The position numbers and the translations under genes are program-made. The notes under the pieces are model-generated. The model saw only the letters and a list, made by a program, of their open reading frames with translations, did not search any database and was not told the origin of the DNA. This document shows, piece after piece, positions 12,296-15,445 of a DNA stretch of 15,445 bases. The DNA lies in contig DATFWZ010000637.1 in assembly GCA_035258765.1 (NCBI GenBank), positions 1 to 15,445 on the forward strand, in the 5' to 3' direction. Position 1 is the stretch's first letter; every line of letters starts with the position of its first letter. Source of the stretch: SIAJ01 sp035258765 (GTDB lineage Bacteria; Planctomycetota; Planctomycetia; Gemmatales; Gemmataceae).

Positions 12296-13510
12296 ATGCG
12301 GTACGCGCTCCTGAGCCTGTTGTGCGCCGTGGCGGTGATCGCCTACGTCCAGCGGATGGCCCTCAGCCTCTCCACAAAGGACATCCAGGCCGACCTCCGG
12401 ATCGACGAGGGGGCGATGGGACTGATCATGGGGTGCTGGTTCTGGGGCTATGCCCTGCTCCAGATTCCCGCCGGGTGGGTGACGGACCGGATCGGCAGTA
12501 AGCGATCGCTCGTCGTGTTCGTCGCCTTGTGGTCCGCGCTGACCGGGACGGCGGCGCTCGCGGGCGGGTTCTACCAGCTCCTCTTTCTCTGGTCGCTCGT
12601 CGGATTGGCGCAAACCGGCCTCGTGCCGGGCGCGGCCAAGGCGATCGGCACCTGGTTCCCGCCGACCGGGCGGGCATTCGCATCCGGCCTGTTCGCGGCG
12701 AGCATGGCCCTCGGGTCTGCCGTGGCCCCGCTCGTGTCGGCGTGGCTGCTCTTGCGGTACGACTGGCAGCAACTGCTCCGAATCTACATGATCCCCGGCC
12801 TTCTTTGGGTGGCCGTTTTCGCGCTGGTCGTACCAGACCGCCGCGACACTGCCCCCCAATCCGGCTGGTTTGCCGCGACGATCGTGCGCATGGCCACGAG
12901 TTTGCCGATGCAGCTCCTCTGCCTGCAGCAGTTCCTGCGGGCCGCGGCTATGGTGTTCTTTTTCACCTGGTTTCCGCGGTTCCTGCAGGAGACGTGGCAA
13001 GTGAGCCAGTTCGAATCCGGGCAACTCGCCTGGTGGCCGGGGATTGGGGCAATGTTCGGCGGAATCTCTGGCGGGATCGTGTCGGACTGGCTCCTGAAAG
13101 TGACCGGCCGCCGCCGGATCAGCCGGCAAGGAGTGGCCGTCTTCGGCACACTGCTGTGCGCCGGGCTGGCCCTGTTCGCCACCTATTCCGCGGACGTCAC
13201 CGTCGCGGTCCTGCTCCTCAGTGCCGCGGCATTCTGGGGATTCTTCGCCGGAGTGAGCGGGTACTCTGTCTGCCTCGACGTCAGCGGCCGGCGAGTGGGT
13301 ACCGTGATCAGCGTGATGAACACGTGCGGCAACGTCGGCGGCGGAGTCTTCCCGATCGTGATCGGCTGGCTGGTGAGCCGGACCGGCAATTGGGACTTCG
13401 TGCTGCCGCTCTTCGCGGCGATGTTTGTAGCCGACGCCATTTGTTGGGCCCTGATGAACCCGAAACGACCGCTGTTCGAGGACGACGAATTCCGGGAGAC
13501 ACGCTCATGA
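12296..13510 (+). CDS. MFS transporter, ACS-like, second copy
   Basis: A 404-residue major-facilitator protein with about twelve hydrophobic segments. The segment QIPAGWVTDRIGSKR (56-70) carries MFS motif A with D64 and R65 and resembles the ACS family, as does the permease at 1763, although the two are clearly different proteins. The ATG at 12296 is chosen because the hydrophobic first helix starts directly after it. In-frame sequence upstream would overlap the start of the divergent amidohydrolase. The stop overlaps the creatininase-family start by four bases (ATGA), so the two are translationally coupled. It probably imports the organic acid or amide handled by the downstream enzymes. The acidic C-terminal tail (FEDDEFRE) is cytoplasmic. 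The substrate is not identifiable from sequence alone. Confidence 0.9.
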   Translation: MRYALLSLLCAVAVIAYVQRMALSLSTKDIQADLRIDEGAMGLIMGCWFWGYALLQIPAGWVTDRIGSKRSLVVFVALWSALTGTAALAGGFYQLLFLWSLVGLAQTGLVPGAAKAIGTWFPPTGRAFASGLFAASMALGSAVAPLVSAWLLLRYDWQQLLRIYMIPGLLWVAVFALVVPDRRDTAPQSGWFAATIVRMATSLPMQLLCLQQFLRAAAMVFFFTWFPRFLQETWQVSQFESGQLAWWPGIGAMFGGISGGIVSDWLLKVTGRRRISRQGVAVFGTLLCAGLALFATYSADVTVAVLLLSAAAFWGFFAGVSGYSVCLDVSGRRVGTVISVMNTCGNVGGGVFPIVIGWLVSRTGNWDFVLPLFAAMFVADAICWALMNPKRPLFEDDEFRETRS

Positions 13511-14379
13511 CACGCGCGCGGGCGGAGTATCGCTACGAAAAACTGACCTGGCCCGAGATCAACGACGCGATCGAGCAGGGCCAGGTGTGCATCGTCCCGT
13601 GCGGGGCGGTCGAGCAGCACGGGCACCACCTGCCGCTCGACGTGGACCTCGTCTGTCCAGTCGGGATCGCGATCGGGGCCGGCAAGGCGATCCCGGACAA
13701 GATGCTCGTGCTTCCCGTCGTCGCCTACGGCTACACCGGGCACGTCATGGACTTCCCCGGGACGATCAACAACGACTTCGAGCACTTCATGCACCACGTG
13801 CTCGACATCACGAAATCACTGGCCTACCACGGGTTCAAGAAAATCGTGCTCCTGAACGGGCACGGGTCGAACATGCCCAACCTCGACCTGGTGGCCCGGC
13901 GGACCAACCTGGAGACGGACGCCGAGTGCTGCCTGATCGGCTGGTGGAACCTGCTCACGGTGAACAAGGAGTTCCTGCCGCGGTGGCGGCAGAGCAAGTT
14001 CCCCGGGGGGTGTTCGCACGCCTGCGAGCTGGAAACATCACTCTACCTGTACCTGGACGGCGATAACGTGCGGAAGGACCAGATCAAGAGCGGGACCATC
14101 TCGTTCAACGAGGAGAACAGCCCGTTCAACTGGGTGGATCTGTTCGCCGCCGGGCCGGCGACGGTCATCTCGTGGACGAGCTCGTACTCCGAAACGGGCG
14201 TCCTGGGCGACGCCGAGTTGGCGACGGCGGAGAAAGGGCAGGAGGCCTACGAGGAAGCGGTGAGGCAGTTGGCGCGGTTCGTGACGTGGTTCAAGGATCG
14301 GCCGAAGGATCAGAGGCGCGACCGGCATCGGAAGCCGCCGACGATGCCAATTCCCTGGGGCCAGCGACCGTTGGCCTGA
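13507..14379 (+). CDS. Creatininase-family metallohydrolase
   Basis: A 290-residue member of the creatininase family (creatinine amidohydrolase, MftE and related amide or lactam hydrolases), which use two metal ions. Family marks are AVEQHGHHLPLDVD (34-47) with E36, H38 and D47 as candidate metal ligands, NGHGSN (117-122) where many members have NGHGGN, and SHACELETS (170-178) with E174. The C-terminal 30 residues are basic and proline-rich and look disordered. It sits between an MFS permease, with which it overlaps by four bases, and an enolase-superfamily gene that begins 28 bp after its stop. That placement suggests hydrolysis of a cyclic amide or lactam, or of a related C-N bond, in the same pathway as the enolase-family enzyme. 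True creatininase activity is not implied. Confidence 0.9.
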   Translation: MTRARAEYRYEKLTWPEINDAIEQGQVCIVPCGAVEQHGHHLPLDVDLVCPVGIAIGAGKAIPDKMLVLPVVAYGYTGHVMDFPGTINNDFEHFMHHVLDITKSLAYHGFKKIVLLNGHGSNMPNLDLVARRTNLETDAECCLIGWWNLLTVNKEFLPRWRQSKFPGGCSHACELETSLYLYLDGDNVRKDQIKSGTISFNEENSPFNWVDLFAAGPATVISWTSSYSETGVLGDAELATAEKGQEAYEEAVRQLARFVTWFKDRPKDQRRDRHRKPPTMPIPWGQRPLA

Positions 14380-14407
14380 CATTCCTACCTTCTTGGAGGA
14401 ATCCACG

Positions 14408-15445
14408 ATGAAGATCGCTGACCTCCGCCTCACTGGCTTGGCCGGCGCCACTGTCGAGGGGGGCTGGGCCGAGGAGCTCGAGCCGCAGGACAATATCAAC
14501 ACGATCGTCGAAGTCGTCACCGACGACGGGCTCGTCGGCATTGGCAGCGCGATGACCAGTCTGGCCCTCGTCGAGGCGGGCGCCAGGCTCCTGAAGCCCT
14601 TCCTGGTCGGCGAGCGGGCCGACGAGCCGGCCCGCGTCAGCGAGAAGCTACGTCAGCACACCTTCTGGCAGGGTCGCGGCGGGGCTGTCGAGCACGCGAT
14701 CAGCGGGATCGACATCGCCCTCTGCGACCTGTTCGGGAAGGTCACGAACCAGCCGGTCGCCCGGCTGCTGGGCGGAATCTATCGCGACAAGATCAAGCCC
14801 TACGGCTCACTCCTGTTCGACGAGCCGGACGCCTTGCGGTGGAAGCTGTCGCAGGCGACGGCCCGCGGTTTCCAGGCGATCAAACTGGGCTGGAAGCCGT
14901 TCGGCCGGCGCGACGCGAAGACCGACGAGCTACTAATTGAAACGGCCCGCGAGGTGGTCGGGCCTGGCGTCGAGTTGATGGTGGACGCGGGCGGAAGCGA
15001 CGCGTTCTGGCCGCACGGGTACAAGTGGGCGATGCGGACCGCGCAGATGCTGTCCGCGTACGACGTGGTCTGGTTCGAGGAGGCCCTGCCGCCGGACGAC
15101 GTGGCCGGCTTCATCGAGCTGCGCCGGCACTCGCCGGTCCCGATCGCGACTGGTGAGGTGCTCACCCGCCGGCAGAGCTTCTGGCCGTACCTCCGGCAGC
15201 ACGCGGTGGACATTATCCAGCCGGACTGCACCAAGTGCGGCGGGCTGACGGAGGCGTGGCGGATCGGCTGGATGGCGTACGAACACAACATCCAGCTCGT
15301 CCCGCACGGTTGGAACACCGCGATCGGCCTGGCCGCCGACCTGCACCTGACGGCGGCGCTGCCGGTGGCCCGGTACGTCGAATTCCTGACCCCGTCCCCG
15401 TATATGGATCGGCTGGTGACGACGCCCATGAGGCCGGACGCGGAC
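14408..15445 (+). CDS. Enolase-superfamily (mandelate racemase-like) dehydratase or racemase, second copy, 3' truncated by the window
   Basis: The first 346 codons are present with no stop, and the reading frame runs off the window. GGAGG (14395-14399) eight bases before the ATG fixes the start. The capping domain covers about residues 1-125. Visible active-site residues are K159 in AIKLGWKPFG, metal ligands D193 (VDAG), E224 (WFEEA) and E250 (ATGE), the dyad residues D273 (IIQPDCTKCGG) and H300 (LVPHGWN), and E325 (YVEFLTPS). As in the gene at 645, the strand-2 motif is K-x-Gly-Trp and not KxK. This suggests both enzymes belong to the same uncharacterised branch. It is the third gene of an MFS-creatininase-enolase operon. 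Only about 30-40 residues should be missing, judging by the relative at 645. The substrate is unknown; an acid sugar or other alpha-hydroxy acid is most likely. Confidence 0.9.
   Translation, partial: MKIADLRLTGLAGATVEGGWAEELEPQDNINTIVEVVTDDGLVGIGSAMTSLALVEAGARLLKPFLVGERADEPARVSEKLRQHTFWQGRGGAVEHAISGIDIALCDLFGKVTNQPVARLLGGIYRDKIKPYGSLLFDEPDALRWKLSQATARGFQAIKLGWKPFGRRDAKTDELLIETAREVVGPGVELMVDAGGSDAFWPHGYKWAMRTAQMLSAYDVVWFEEALPPDDVAGFIELRRHSPVPIATGEVLTRRQSFWPYLRQHAVDIIQPDCTKCGGLTEAWRIGWMAYEHNIQLVPHGWNTAIGLAADLHLTAALPVARYVEFLTPSPYMDRLVTTPMRPDAD

Noticed and set aside
12529..13506. Long open frame leading into the creatininase-family gene
   Set aside because: It is a shadow of the MFS gene in another frame. 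The creatininase family begins at the ATG at 13507.

Overview
This is a GC-rich, densely coding stretch with no tRNA, rRNA, CRISPR array or transposase gene that I can see. The best guess for the organism is a planctomycete of the Gemmataceae type. The support is the DUF1559 prepilin-like gene paired with a tiny lipoprotein, a Uma2-family nuclease gene, the base composition, and several ACS-family transporters paired with enolase-superfamily enzymes. This is an inference from gene types, not a phylogeny.

Layout: (1) 2-562, minus: Uma2-family PD-(D/E)xK protein. (2) 645-3181, plus: a two-gene operon of an enolase-superfamily (mandelate racemase-like) dehydratase/racemase and an ACS-type MFS permease, with a possible promoter and overlapping dyad upstream. 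(3) 3182-3462: a gene-free stretch with two hairpins. (4) 3463-4631, plus: DUF1559 protein and a 60-residue lipoprotein. (5) 4702-7127, plus: an OpuC/ProV/EgtV-type ABC transporter of two genes, the ATPase and a protein fusing the substrate-binding domain to the permease. A 145-bp palindromic MITE-like repeat lies inside the signal-peptide region of the fusion gene. (6) 7282-9506, minus: egtB-egtD, the two core genes of ergothioneine synthesis, convergent with the ABC transporter across a hairpin. (7) 9757-11187, minus: a dihaem cytochrome c peroxidase/MauG-like protein. (8) 11362-12213, minus: an ACMSD-like amidohydrolase, divergent from (9) 12296-15445, plus: an operon of a second ACS-type MFS permease, a creatininase-family metallohydrolase and a second enolase-superfamily enzyme that runs off the window.

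Two themes stand out. First, two permease/enolase-superfamily cassettes flank the window. Their enzymes share an unusual catalytic signature: a single Lys followed by Gly-Trp where KxK is expected, together with an intact His-Asp dyad. With the creatininase and the amidohydrolase, the right-hand set looks like a catabolic locus for an acid sugar, or a lactone or amide derivative, that I cannot name. Second, ergothioneine synthesis genes sit tail-to-tail with an ABC importer of the family that includes EgtUV, the known bacterial ergothioneine importer, so the importer may handle ergothioneine or a precursor betaine such as hercynine.
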